In this document: positions 53,099 through 64,000 of the stretch, piece after piece
Layout of the letters: each line of letters opens with the position of its first letter
Numbering within the stretch: position 1 is the stretch's first letter
Assembly: GCF_937616625.2 (NCBI RefSeq)
Contig: NC_065577.1
Span: 22,829,501 to 22,893,500, forward strand
From: Mercurialis annua
Lineage: Eukaryota > Streptophyta > Magnoliopsida > Malpighiales > Euphorbiaceae
Length of the DNA stretch: 64,000 nt
Reading direction: 5' to 3'
Notes under the pieces: model-generated
Told to the model about the DNA's origin: nothing
Databases searched by the model: none
What the model saw: only the letters and a program-made list of their open reading frames with translations
Position numbers and translations under genes: made by a program

Positions 53099-53212
53099 AA
53101 TGCCTTGTTTCTAAACATCTCTTCCAATTTTCTATAAGTAAAGGATAGTTATATATGTTTGTTTCTCTTCATATTCAGCCAGAAAAGGCATAAGGGTATG
53201 CTCTTCACATGC

Positions 53213-53942
53213 CTCTTTAACGCGTCATTCCAATTACCTAAGCATGGTTAAGTTATAGTACGTAAAATTTGCGTGAAAAGTAACAATAGATAAGTATGTC
53301 GCGTCTAAAGTTTCTTTAACGCGTCTTTTCGATTACCTAAGCATGGTTCGGGTATATTACGAAAAGTGTGCATGAAAAGTGACAATAGATTAGTATGTCG
53401 CGTATGAAGTCTATTTGACGCGTCGTTCTGATTACCTAAGCATGGTTAGGTTATTTTACGCAAAGTGTGCGTAAAACATGTGCTAGATTAGTATGTCGCA
53501 TCTCAATTCTCTTTAACGCGTTGTTTCGATTACTTAAGCATGCTTAGGTTATATTACGCAAAGTTTGCGTGAAAAGTGACGCTAGATTAGTATGTCGCGT
53601 CTTAAGTCTCTTAAACGCGTCGTTCCGATTACCTAAGAATGGTTAGGTTATATTACGCAAAGTGTGCGTAAAAAGGGACGCTAGATTAGTATGGCGCGTT
53701 TCAAGTCTCTTTAACGTTGTTCGATTACCATTCTTATGTCGCGTCACAAATCTCTCTAACGCGTCGTTCCGATTACCTAAGCATGGTTAGGTAATATTAC
53801 GCAAAGTGTGCGTGAAAAGTGACTCTAGATTAGTATGTCCAGTTTCAAGTCTCTTTAACGCGTCGTTCCGATTACCTAAGCATGGTTAGGTTATATTACG
53901 CAAAGTGTGCTCAAAAAGTCACGCTAGAATGTCGCATCTCAA
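53213..53942 (+). repeat. 99-bp satellite array, segment 6
   Basis: About seven units matching 10.17-10.92 kb unit by unit, including the GGTTCGGGTATATTACG and TTCGATTACCATTC units. Cut mid-monomer by the LTR fragment. Confidence 0.93.
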
Positions 53943-55143
53943 CCATTGGAGATCGATAAAAATGAACTGGGAAAACCTAAATCTATAACCTAGGACGTTA
54001 GGTTTATGAGGTTCACGTTTATAATCTAAAGGTGTATTTGGTTTGTATATGTACCAGACGTACCGGCAAGCTACGAGATAGACGTTTTGGGATTAGCAGT
54101 GTTTGACCAGCATATCGAGTGCATTATAGATTGGATAGCGGTCACAGTGAGTGGCAATTTACTTTTGCGTATTATTATTATAAAAGTTATTTTCATATAT
54201 TATGAATATTATTAATACATTGCATTATATATGATTCGCTCATATAAGACGTTGTGTTTGGTGAATTAGATCACATGAATGCTGTTATATTCATTGTTTT
54301 CAATATGAATATCTAGTGTGCGATCCGAAGAAACCAACTACCTATTGGGTGTCAATAGGCTGTGTGATTACCAGTATTTGAGTCAGTCTAGCGTGTCTAG
54401 ATTGTCTATGAGGTTATGAAATGCGCATACGATATGAATATGATACGAGTGAGAACTCGGTTACGGTGTAACCTGAGCCCCGTATCTAGTGGGTTGGACC
54501 CACCAGTGAGTTGGACTCACACTTTGAGATTAAGAGATTGGTCGCGGCTGACGTGGTTGAGTGTGAACACTCCCGGGTCGGACCATTTGGATCATTTGAT
54601 TCGAATATTCAGAATAAGATAAGTTAAGAGTTTAAGATTAGGGTTTCGGTCGGATCAGCTATTCGTGAATATTATGTTATTTTCATATTATATTGAAACA
54701 AATTTATATATGTTGAGTATGCGATGTGTATTTTGATAATACCGATAATAAGTTGCATACTCACTCAGTATTTTCCCAAATACTGACCCCTCACTCTGAT
54801 GGTTGCAGGTATTAGAGTCGGATCAGACAAACCATCTCCATTGTGCCAGAAATCATTGGACTTGCACAAGTATGAGTTCCTAGAGCTGCAGTAGTCAGTA
54901 GGTGTCAGGCTAAGATTGGTGATTTGATTTCCAATAGTTGTTTTTGAATGTAAACTCTAACATATATTTCAATATCTATAAGTATATTATTCAAAAGGGT
55001 TTTTCCGAAAATGTTTTATATATTATATTATGTTTTAATTGCAAAAAAAAAAATTATTAGTGGTTTTAGGCTTGCTACGGGTTTTGGAGCTACCACTCCC
55101 ATTCCCTAGCGCCGGTCTCGGCTCAATAATTTGGGTCGTGACA
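53943..55143 (+). mobile_element. 5'-truncated LTR
   Basis: Ends in CGTGACA at 55143. Contains an A11 run at 55043 and the TTGCATACTCACTCAG and CTGACCCCTCACTCTGATGG blocks near 54750-54800. No second copy in the window allows its start to be set. The 68-aa open stretch 54416-54622 is not recognised. Confidence 0.65.
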
Positions 55144-55147
55144 ATTT

Positions 55148-55159
55148 TGGTATCAGAGC
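55148..55159 (+). promoter_or_regulatory. Primer-binding site for initiator tRNA-Met
   Basis: TGGTATCAGAGC, complementary to the 3' end of initiator tRNA-Met, four bases after the LTR end. Same sequence as the minus-strand PBS at 16541-16552, although the neighbouring LTRs differ. Confidence 0.85.
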
Positions 55160-56444
55160 AGTTGGTCCAGTTACCTCTGCTAAGATGTGTTTGTCGGTTG
55201 AGTAACCTAGGAACTACTGCAGCTATAAAGTTGAGGTTTGTCTGATCCAAGTCGTTAGTGTGATTTTCTTGGTGATCAGTATAACAAATTGATTTGTGAA
55301 ACGGTTGTTTGTTTCTTGTTACACGTATATACGAGATATATACGTATATGTTGTTTCTATGAGACATGCATACATAATATGCTTTTTTTTTTAAGATAAA
55401 GCTTCTAGGAGAGGTATTGCCTCCTATGAATAGAATATAATTGATATGATTTTGATTTGATGTCATATATATGTGTGCTTAGCATCAGATAACGTGATAG
55501 ATGCTATAGAATTTGATCGATCGAAATTTCAGAAAGAGTGTGAAGGAGGAATGCAAAGTTATAGAAGTGGGAGAAACTTGCCGGAGACAGAGTTTTAAGG
55601 TCTAGAGAACTTACAAAACGTAAAGTTCATAACTTGTTAAAGTTATTTGTTTAACGATTCTAAAAGCATAATTGTGCCTAGACCCGATACAGAAATACAT
55701 GATTGCCACGACATTGATAGAAATGCATCACTACATACATCAATACATGCATTAATAGGACATGCATCATATGCATTATGTTCAGACGAAGAGGTGAGAT
55801 GTGACAACTCTTTGCGGATGAGAGATGTCATCACCCTAGTACACAATTTTGCTAAGATTTAAATGAAATTTTCAAATGAGTCGTTTTATTTGAATGAATT
55901 TTCAAGAAGTTTTGGTTTTATGTAAGTATACCTAGACCAGAACTCTGTGACGGAAGTAAAGTGCTCGCGAGCAAGCTGTGATCAATGATATGAGGGGAAT
56001 GAATAAGTATAGTTGTGAGAACATAAGATTTCTTCCTCTATCTAATGAACTTAGCCTGGATAGTAGATATGTGTTCGGATAATAAAATATATCCGATTAA
56101 TAACGTATGATATGTATGTTATATTTTAATATTTTTGATGTTTGATTAAGTCCATGTGAGCGGAATGCTCACACGACTTAAGATGCGATATGTAATCAAG
56201 AAAATCTAGGGGACACTGATTTTCTTGAATTCGGTCAACATAAATGCTAATAATTACGATAGTAATATGTGAATAACATATACAATGCGAGTATATGTTT
56301 TGGCAATTGGCTAGTCTATGATGAGTCAGAAAACTTAGAAGACTTGCAATATGAGACATAATCGAAGAAGACCAAAAAGAAGGAGATGCTCCCAGAGTCC
56401 AACTTACACGGACAACGGTTAGTTGTGATGACTAGTAAGTGACA
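55160..56444 (+). other. Retroelement leader region without recognised gag
   Basis: No convincing coding sequence. The longest open stretches (143 aa minus 55035-55466; 71 aa plus 55647-55862; 77 aa minus 56126-56359) show no known motif. Likely untranslated leader or decayed gag. Satellite resumes at about 56445. Confidence 0.5.
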
Positions 56445-58242
56445 CGTAAAAAGTGACGCTAGATTCGTATGGCGCGTCTCAAGTCTCTTTAACACGTCGT
56501 TTCGATAACCATTCTTATGTCACGTCACAAGTGTCTCTAACGCGTCGTTCCGATTACGTATGCAAGGTTTAGTTATATGCGCAAAGTGTGCGTGAAAAGT
56601 GACGCTAGATTAGTATATCGCGTCTCAAGTCTCTTTATCTCGTCGTTCCGATTACCTAAGCATGGTTAGGTGATATGGCGAAAAGTCTGCGTAAAAGGTG
56701 ATGCCAAATTAGTACGTTCGCGTCTCAAGTCTTTTTTACTCGTCGTTTCGATTGCCATGCTTATGTTACGTCTCAAGTCTTGTTAACTCGTCGTTTCGGT
56801 TGCCATGCCTATGTTGCGTTTGAAGTCATGCTTATGTCGCGTCACAAGTCTCTCAAACTCGTCGTTCTGATTACCTATGCATGGTTGAGTTACATTACGC
56901 AAAGTGTGCGTGAAAAGTGACGCTAGATTAGTATGTCACGTCACAAGTCTCTCTAACGTGTCGTTCCGATTACCTAAGCATGTTTAGATTATAATGCTCA
57001 AAGTGTGCGTGAAAAGTTACGCTAGATTAGTATGTCGCTTCTCAAGTCCCTTTAACACGTGTTCCAATTACCTAAGGTTAGGTTATATTACGCAAAGTGT
57101 GCGTGAAAAGTGACGCTTGATTAGTATGTCGCGTCTCAAGTCTCTTTAACGCGTTGTTCCGATTACCAAAGCATGGTCATGTTATTACGCTAGGTGCGCG
57201 TTTAAAGAGTCGCTAGATTAGTATGTCGCGTCACAAGTCTCTTTAACGCTTGTTTACGATTACCTAAGCATTGTTAAGTTATATTACGCAAAGTGTGAGT
57301 AAAAAGTGACGCTAGATTAGTATAACGCCTCTCAAGTCTCTTTAATGCATCGTTTCGATTACCATGCTTATGTCATATTACAAGTCTCTCTAACACGTCG
57401 ATCCGATTACCAAAGCATGGTTAGGTTATATTACACAAAGTGTGCGTGAAAAGTGATAATAGATTAGTATGTCGTGTCGTTCAAGTCTCTTTAACACTTC
57501 GTTTCGATTACCTAATCATGGTTTGGTTTAATTATGCAAAGTTTGCCTGAAAAGTGACGGCTAGATTAGTATGTCGCGTCGCAAGTCTCTTTACGCAAAG
57601 CGTGCGCAGAAAGTGACGCTAGATTAGTATGGCGCGTTTCGAGTCTCTTTAACGCATCGTTTTGATTACTGTGCTTATGTCGCGTCACAAGTGTCTCTAA
57701 CGTGTCGTTCTGATTACCTAAGCATGGTTAGATTATATTACGCAAAATGTACATGAAAAGTGACAATAGATCAGTTTGTCGTGTCTCAAGTCTTTTTAAC
57801 GCGTCGTTCCAGTTACCTAGGCATGGTTAGGTTATTTTACGCAAGGTGTGCGTGAAAAGTGATGTTAGATTAGTATGTCGCGACTTAAGTCTCTTTAATG
57901 CGTATTCCGATTACCTAAGCATGGTTAGATTATATTACGTAATGTGTCCGTGAAAAGTGACGCTAGATTAGTATGTCGCGTCTCAAGTCACGTTAATGCG
58001 TCTTTCCGATTACCTAAGCATGGTTAGGTTATATTACGCAAAGTGTGCGTGAAAAATGACGCTAGATTACTATGTCGCTACTCAAGTCTCTTCAACGCGT
58101 CGTTCCGATTTCCTAAGCATGGTTTGGTTATATTACGCAAAGTTTGCGTGAAAAGTGACGCTAGATTATTATGTCGCATCTCAAGTCTCTTTAACTCGCC
58201 GTTTCGATTACCTGAGCATGGTTAGGTTATAAGCAAAGTCTG
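56445..58242 (+). repeat. 99-bp satellite array, segment 7
   Basis: Matches 13.95-15.7 kb unit by unit, including the GCAAGGTTTAGTTATATGCG unit (14057 and 56562) and the run of half-units at 56716-56850. Ends at the orientation switch near 58242. Confidence 0.94.
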
Positions 58243-59011
58243 CTTAGGTAATCAGAATGACGCGTTAAAGAGACTTGAGACGCGCGACATACTAATCTAG
58301 CGTCACTTTTCACGCACACTCTGCGTAAAATAACCTAACCATGCTTAGGTAATCGGAACGAAGCGTTATAGAGACTTGAGACGCGACATATTAATAATAT
58401 CTATTATCACTTTTCACGCACACTTTGCGTAATATAACCTAACCATGCTTTGGTAATCGAAACGACGTGTAACGTGACATAACCATGGTAATCAAAACGA
58501 CGCGTTAAAGAGACTTGTGACGCGCCATACTAATGTAGCGTCACTTTTTATGCACACATTGCGTAATATTACCTAACCATGGTTTTTGGTAATCGGACCT
58601 AACCATGCTTAGGTAATCGGAACGAGGCGTTATAAAGACTTGATACGCGACATACAAATCCATTGTAACTTTTCACGCACACTTTGCGTAATATAACCTA
58701 ACCATTGTTTGGTAATCGGAATGACGTGTTAAAGAGACTTGTAACGTGACATAAGCATGGTAATTGAAACGACGCGTTAAAGAGACTTGAGACGTGCCAT
58801 ACTAATCCAGCATCACTTTTTGCGCACACAACCTAACCGTACTTTGGTAACTGTAACGACGTGTTAAAGAGACTTGTGACACGACATGAGTATGGTAATT
58901 GAAACAACGCGTTAAAAAGACTTAAGAAGCGACATACTGATCTACTGTCACTTTTCACGCACACTTTGCGTAGTATAATCTAACCATGCTTAGGTAATCC
59001 AAACGACGCAT

Positions 59012-59886
59012 TAAAGAGACTTGAGACGCGACATACTAAACTAGCGTCACTTTTCATGCACACTTTGCGTATTATAATATAACCATACTCAGGTAATTGG
59101 AACGACGCCGTTAGAGAGACTTGTGACGCGACATACTAATCTATCGTCACTTTTTACGCAAACTTTGCGTAATATAACCTAACCATCCTTAGATAAACGG
59201 AACGACGCATTAAAGTCACTTGAGACGCGCCATACTAATTTAGCGTCACTTTGTACTCGCACTTTGTGTAATATAACCTAACCATGCTTAGGTAATCGGA
59301 AAGATGCCTTAAATTGACTTGAGACGCGACATACTAATCTAGCGTCACTTTTCACGCGCACCTTGCGTAATATAACCTTACCATGCTTAGGTAATAGGAA
59401 CGACGCGTTAAATAGACTCGAGACGCGACATACTAATCTATTGTCATTATTCACGCACACTTTACGTAATATAACCTAACCATGATTAGGAAATAGGAAC
59501 GACGCGTTAAAGAGACTTGAGAATTGACATACTAATCTATTTTCACTTTTCACGCACAATTTGTGTAATATAACGTAACCATGCTTAGGTAATCGGAACG
59601 ACGCGTTAGAGAGACTTGTTACGCGACATAAGCATGGTAATCGAAACGACGCATTACAGAGACTTGAGATGCGACATACTAATCTAGCGTTACTTTTCAC
59701 GCACGCTTTGTGTAATATAACCTAACCATGCTTAGGTAATCGGAACAACGCGATAAAGAGAATTGAGGCGCGACATACTAATCTAGCGTCACTTTTCACG
59801 CACACTTTGCATAGTATAACCTAACAAGGCTTAGGTAATAAGAACGACTCGTTGAAGATCCTTGAGACGCGACATACTAATCTAAC
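59012..59886 (-). repeat. Recent long-range duplicate, first copy
   Basis: About 875 bp that is nearly identical to 63126-64000, offset 4114 bp. In the first 440 bp I saw three substitutions. Distinctive shared details include TTTGTACTCGCAC and CTTAAATTGACTTGAG. The second copy runs off the window, so the true length is unknown. Confidence 0.92.
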
Positions 59887-62800
59887 GACGCGTTAAATAG
59901 ACTTATGTCGCGACATACTAATCAATTGTAATTTTTCACGCACACTTAGACTAATATAACCTAACCATGCTTAGGTAATCGGAACGACGCGTTAGAGAGA
60001 CTTGTGACGCGACATAAGCATGGTAATCGAAACGACGCATACCTAACCATACTTAGGAAATCACAACCACGTGTTAGAGAGAATTTTCACATGACATACT
60101 AATCTAGGTCACTTTTCACGCACACTTTGTGTAATATATCCAAACCATGCTTAGATAATCGGAACGACGCGCTAAAGAGACTTGAGACGCGATATACTAA
60201 TCTAGCGTCATTTTTCACGCACAATTTTGTTAATCTAACCTAACCAAGCTTAGATAATCAGAACGACGCGTTAGAGACACTTGTGACGCGACATAAGCAT
60301 GGTAATCAAAACAACGCGTTAAAGAGACTTAAAACGCGCCATACTAATGTGGTGTCACTTTTTACGCACTCTTTGCGTAATATAACCTAACCGGGCTTAG
60401 GTAATCGGAACGATGCATAAAGAGACTTGAGACGTAACATACTAATCTAGCGTAATTTTTCACGCACACTTTGCGTAATATAATCTAACCATGCTTAGGT
60501 AGTCAGAATGACGCGTTCAAGGGGCTTGAGACGCGACATACTAATCAAGCGACAGTTTCCACGCACACATGTAATATAACCTAACCATGCATCGGTAATC
60601 GGAACGACACAAGGAGGCTTGAGACGCGACATACTAATCTAGCGTCACTTTTCACGGACACTACATAACCATGCTTAGATAATCGGAACGACGCGTTAAA
60701 GAGACTTGAGACGCGACCCACTAATCTAGCGTCACTTTTCACGCAAACTTTCCGTAGTATAAAAAAACAATGCTTGGGTAATCGGAACGACGCATTAATG
60801 AGACTTCAGACGCGACATACTAATCTAGCGTCACTTTTCACGCACACTTTACGTAATATAACCTAACCATGCTTAGGAATTCGGAACACGCGTTAAAGAG
60901 AATTAAGACGTGACTTACTAATCTAGCGTCACTTGTCACGCACACTTTGCGTAATATAACCTAAACATGCTTAGATAATCAGAACGACGCGTTAAAGAGA
61001 CTTGAGACGGGACATACTAATCTAGCTTCAATTTTCACGCACACTTTGCGTAATCTAACCTAACCATGCTTAGATAATCATAACGACACGTTAGAGACAC
61101 TTGTGACGCGATATAAGCATGGTAACCAAAACTATGCGTCAAAGAGAATTGAAAAACGCCATACTAATCTAGTGTCACTTTTTACGCACTCTTTGCGTAA
61201 TATAACCTAACCATGCTTAGGTAATCAGAACGACGCGTTAAAGAGACTTGAGATGCGACATACTAATCTAGCGTAACTTTTCCTGCACACTTTGAGTAAT
61301 GTGACCTAACCTGTAATCGGAACGACATGTTAAAGAGACTTGAGACGCGCCATACTAATCTGGCGTCACTTTTCACGCAAACATTGTGTAATATTAACCT
61401 AACCAAGTATAGGTAATCGGAACGACGCGTTAAAGTGACTTCAGACGCAACATACTAATCAAGTGTCACTTTTCACGCACAATTTGCTAAATACAACCTA
61501 CAAATTCTTAGGTAATTTGAACGACATGTTTGAGAGACTTGTAACGTGACATACGAATTCTAAGCGAAACGACGCGTTAAAGAGACTTGAGACGTGTCAT
61601 ACTAATCTAGCGTCATTTTTTACGCACAATTAGCGTAATATAATCAAACCATGCTTAGGTAATCGTAACAACACGTTAAAGAGACTTGTGACATCACATA
61701 CCAATCTAGTGACTCTTTTAACGCGCAGTAACATAACCATGCTTAGGTAATCGTAACGACGCGTTAAATAGACTCGAGACACGAAATACTAATTGATTGT
61801 CACTTTTCACGCACATTTTGCGTAATACGCATGCGTAGGTAGTCGGAACGACGCGTTTAAGAGACTTGAGACGCGAAATACTGATTTATTGTCAGTTTTC
61901 ATGCACACTTTGCGTAATATAACCAAACAATGTTTGGTAATCAGGACGCGCTAGAGACACTTGTGACCCGACATAAGCACAGTAATTGAAACGACGCATT
62001 AAAGAGACTTGAAACGAGCCATACTAATCTAGCTTCACTTTTTACGCATGCTTTGCATCGTAATATAACCTAACCATGCCTAGGTAATCGGAACGACGCG
62101 TTAAAGAGAGTTGAGATGCGACATACTAATCTAGCCGTCACTTTTCACGCACACTTTGCGTAATGCAACCTAACAATGATTAGGTAATCGGAACGACGCG
62201 TTAAAGAGATTTGAGACGCGACATACTAATCTAGCGTCACTATTCACGCAGACTTTGCAAAAAAATAAACTCACCATGATTACGTAATCGGAACGACATG
62301 TTAATGAAACTTGCGACGCGACATCTTAATCTAGTGTCACTATTCACGCACACTTTGCGTAATATAACTCAACCATGCTTAGGTAATCAGAACGACGCGT
62401 TAGAGAGACTTGTGACACGACATAAGCATCGTAATAAAAACGACGCGCTAAAGTGACTTGAGACACGCCATACTAATCTAGCGTCACTTTTTACGCAGAC
62501 TTTGCGTAATATAACCTAACCATGCATAGGTAATTAGAATGACACATTAAAGAGACTTGAGACGCGACATACTAATTTAGCGTCACTTTTCATGCACACT
62601 TTGCGTAATATAGCCTAATGATGCTTAGGTAATCGGAACGACACGTTAGAGAGACTTGTGACGCGACATACTAATCTAGCGTCACTTTTCACGCACACTT
62701 TACGTAATATAAGCTAACCATGGTTAGGTAATCGGAACACGCGTTAAAGACATTTGTGACGCGACATAAGGATGGTAATCGAACGACGCGTTAAAGAGAC

Positions 62801-63125
62801 TTAAGACGCGCCATACTAATCTAGCGTAACAATGCATAGGTAATCGGAAACGAGTTAAGGAGACTTGAGACGCGACATACTAATCTAGTGTCACTTTTCA
62901 CGCACACTTTTTGTAGTATAAACTAACCATGCTTAGGTAATCGGAACGACGCGTTAAAGAGACTTCAGACGCGACATACTAATTTAGCGTCACTTTTAAC
63001 CATGCTTAGGTAACCGGAACACGCGTTAAAGAGATTTGAGACGCGACATACTAATCGAGCGTCACTTTTCACGCACACTTTGCGTAATATAACCTAACCA
63101 TGCTTAGGTAATCTGAACGACGCGT

Positions 63126-64000
63126 TAAAGTGACTTGAGACGCGACATACTAAACTAGCGTCACTTTTCATGCACACTTTGCGTATTATTATATAACCAT
63201 ACTCAGGTAATTGGAACGACGCCGTTAGAGAGACTTGTGACGCGACATACTAATCTATCGTCACTTTTTACGCAAACTTTGCGTAATATAGCCTAACCAT
63301 CCTTAGATAAACGGAACGACGCATTAAAGTCACTTGAGACGCGCCATACTAATTTAGCGTCACTTTGTACTCGCACTTTGTGTAATATAACCTAACCATG
63401 CTTAGGTAATCGGAAAGATGCCTTAAATTGACTTGAGACGCGACATACTAATCTAGCGTCACTTTTCACGCGCACCTTGCGTAATATAACCTTACCATGC
63501 TTAGGTAATAGGAACGACGCGTTAAATAGACTCGAGACGCGACATACTAATCTATTGTCATTATTCACGCACACTTTGCGTAATATAACCTAACCATGAT
63601 TAGGAAATAGGAACGACGCGTTAAAGAGACTTGAGAATTGACATACTAATCTATTTTCACTTTTCACGCACAATTTGTGTAATATAACGTAACCATGCTT
63701 AGGTAATCGGAACGACGCGTTAGAGAGACTTGTTACGCGACATAAGCATGGTAATCGAAACGACGCATTACAGAGACTTGAGATGCGACATACTAATCTA
63801 GCGTTACTTTTCACGCACGCTTTGTGTAATATAACCTAACCATGCTTAGGTAATCGGAACAACGCGATAAAGAGAATTGAGGCGCGACATACTAATCTAG
63901 CGTCACTTTTCACGCACACTTTGCGTAGTATAACCTAACAATGCTTAGGTAATAAGAACGACTCGTTAGAGATCCTTGAGACGCGACATACTAATCTAAC
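63126..64000 (-). repeat. Recent long-range duplicate, second copy
   Basis: Partner of 59012-59886. The two pairs of spurious open frames within it translate identically, far closer than any other monomer comparison in the window. This indicates a recent duplication of a unit of about 4.1 kb. Confidence 0.92.

Larger units (their letters stand above)
50115..53212 (+). mobile_element. Endogenous caulimovirid copy B, degenerate and internally inverted
   Basis: Same left junction with satellite as copy A (CAGGGCAGCGG). Order: protease end, reverse transcriptase, start of RNase H, an inverted 1.28-kb segment (rest of RNase H and the extension, minus strand), then the promoter/polyA region again on the plus strand. 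No tandem duplication. Ends at 53212, about 160 bp shorter at the 3' side than copy A. Nonsense codons in the main frame prevent function. Confidence 0.85.
52786..53212 (+). promoter_or_regulatory. Pararetroviral 3' non-coding and promoter region, copy B
   Basis: Direct orientation again from CACATAAAGACAAAAATGG. Carries the CATGC-rich stretch, TATAAATA at 53031-53038 and AATAAA at 53093-53098, 55 bp after the TATA box as in copy A. The minus-strand open stretch 52909-53127 is spurious. Confidence 0.65.
53943..56444 (+). mobile_element. LTR retrotransposon fragment (LTR, PBS, leader), plus strand
   Basis: Non-satellite insert: about 1.2 kb of LTR-like sequence ending GGGTCGTGACA, four bases, a tRNA-Met primer-binding site, then about 1.3 kb without recognisable gag. 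An LTR end of the form TTTGGGTCGTGACA before TGGTATCAGAGC is common in plant Ty3/gypsy elements. The LTR start is missing, since the sequence does not begin with TG at the satellite junction. No coding domains and no 3' LTR, so the element is truncated on both sides. Confidence 0.75.
58243..64000 (-). repeat. 99-bp satellite array in inverted orientation
   Basis: From about 58243 every monomer is the reverse complement of the rest of the window (TTAGGTAATCGGAACGACGC, GACGCGACATACTAATCTAG, CACTTTGCGTAATATAACC). It continues to the end of the window. Units are 99 bp and about 147 bp, as elsewhere. Minus-strand ORFs 59278-59460, 59476-59700, 63392-63574 and 63590-63814 are periodicity artefacts. 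Confidence 0.95.

Noticed and set aside
55035..55466. 143-aa minus-strand ORF in the retroelement leader
   Set aside because: It crosses the LTR end and the primer-binding site on the antisense strand, shows no motif and has low-complexity ends.

Overview
The window is land-plant nuclear DNA, almost certainly heterochromatic. About 43 kb of the 64 kb is one diverged tandem satellite with a 99-bp monomer and a 147-bp variant carrying an extra 48-bp half-unit. Embedded in it are two copies of an endogenous caulimovirid (plant pararetrovirus), two fragments of LTR retrotransposons, one small DNA transposon (MITE), and a 7.6-kb piece of chloroplast DNA (a NUPT). I see no gene likely to be functional in the nucleus. 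The short ORFs throughout the satellite exist because 99 and 48 are both multiples of 3. The plastid segment (trnG-UCC, trnS-GCU, psbI, psbK, trnQ-UUG, rps16, trnK/matK) indicates a flowering plant. Its matK reads like a eudicot, perhaps a rosid, but I cannot name the species.

Layout: satellite 1-3945; pararetrovirus copy A 3946-8791; satellite 8792-15742; minus-strand Ty3/gypsy fragment 15743-17104; satellite 17105-28382; NUPT 28383-36011; satellite 36012-39011; MITE 39012-39373; satellite 39374-50114; pararetrovirus copy B 50115-53212; satellite 53213-53942; plus-strand LTR/leader fragment 53943-56444; satellite 56445-58242; then the same satellite in inverted orientation from about 58243 to the end.

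Above the monomer level there are much larger repeats. Call 1-15.7 kb block P and 17.1-25.4 kb block Q. Q recurs at 27.2-28.4 plus 36.0-45.8 kb, split by the NUPT. P recurs as a short stub at 25.4-26.4 kb and, with rearrangements, at 45.8-58.2 kb, including the pararetrovirus insertion. The array therefore reads P-Q-p-Q'-P'. The inverted right end carries a nearly identical 875-bp stretch repeated 4114 bp apart (59.0-59.9 and 63.1-64.0 kb).

The order of events can be read from the sequence. The pararetrovirus entered the satellite before block P was duplicated, because both copies share junction and nonsense lesions. The NUPT entered after Q was duplicated, because its unoccupied target is preserved at 18.30 kb. 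The copies then diverged: copy A gained a 1.6-kb tandem duplication, and copy B gained a 1.28-kb inversion. I found no convincing undescribed functional system. The interest lies in the satellite and its layered insertion history. All homology statements were made by eye, with no database search.
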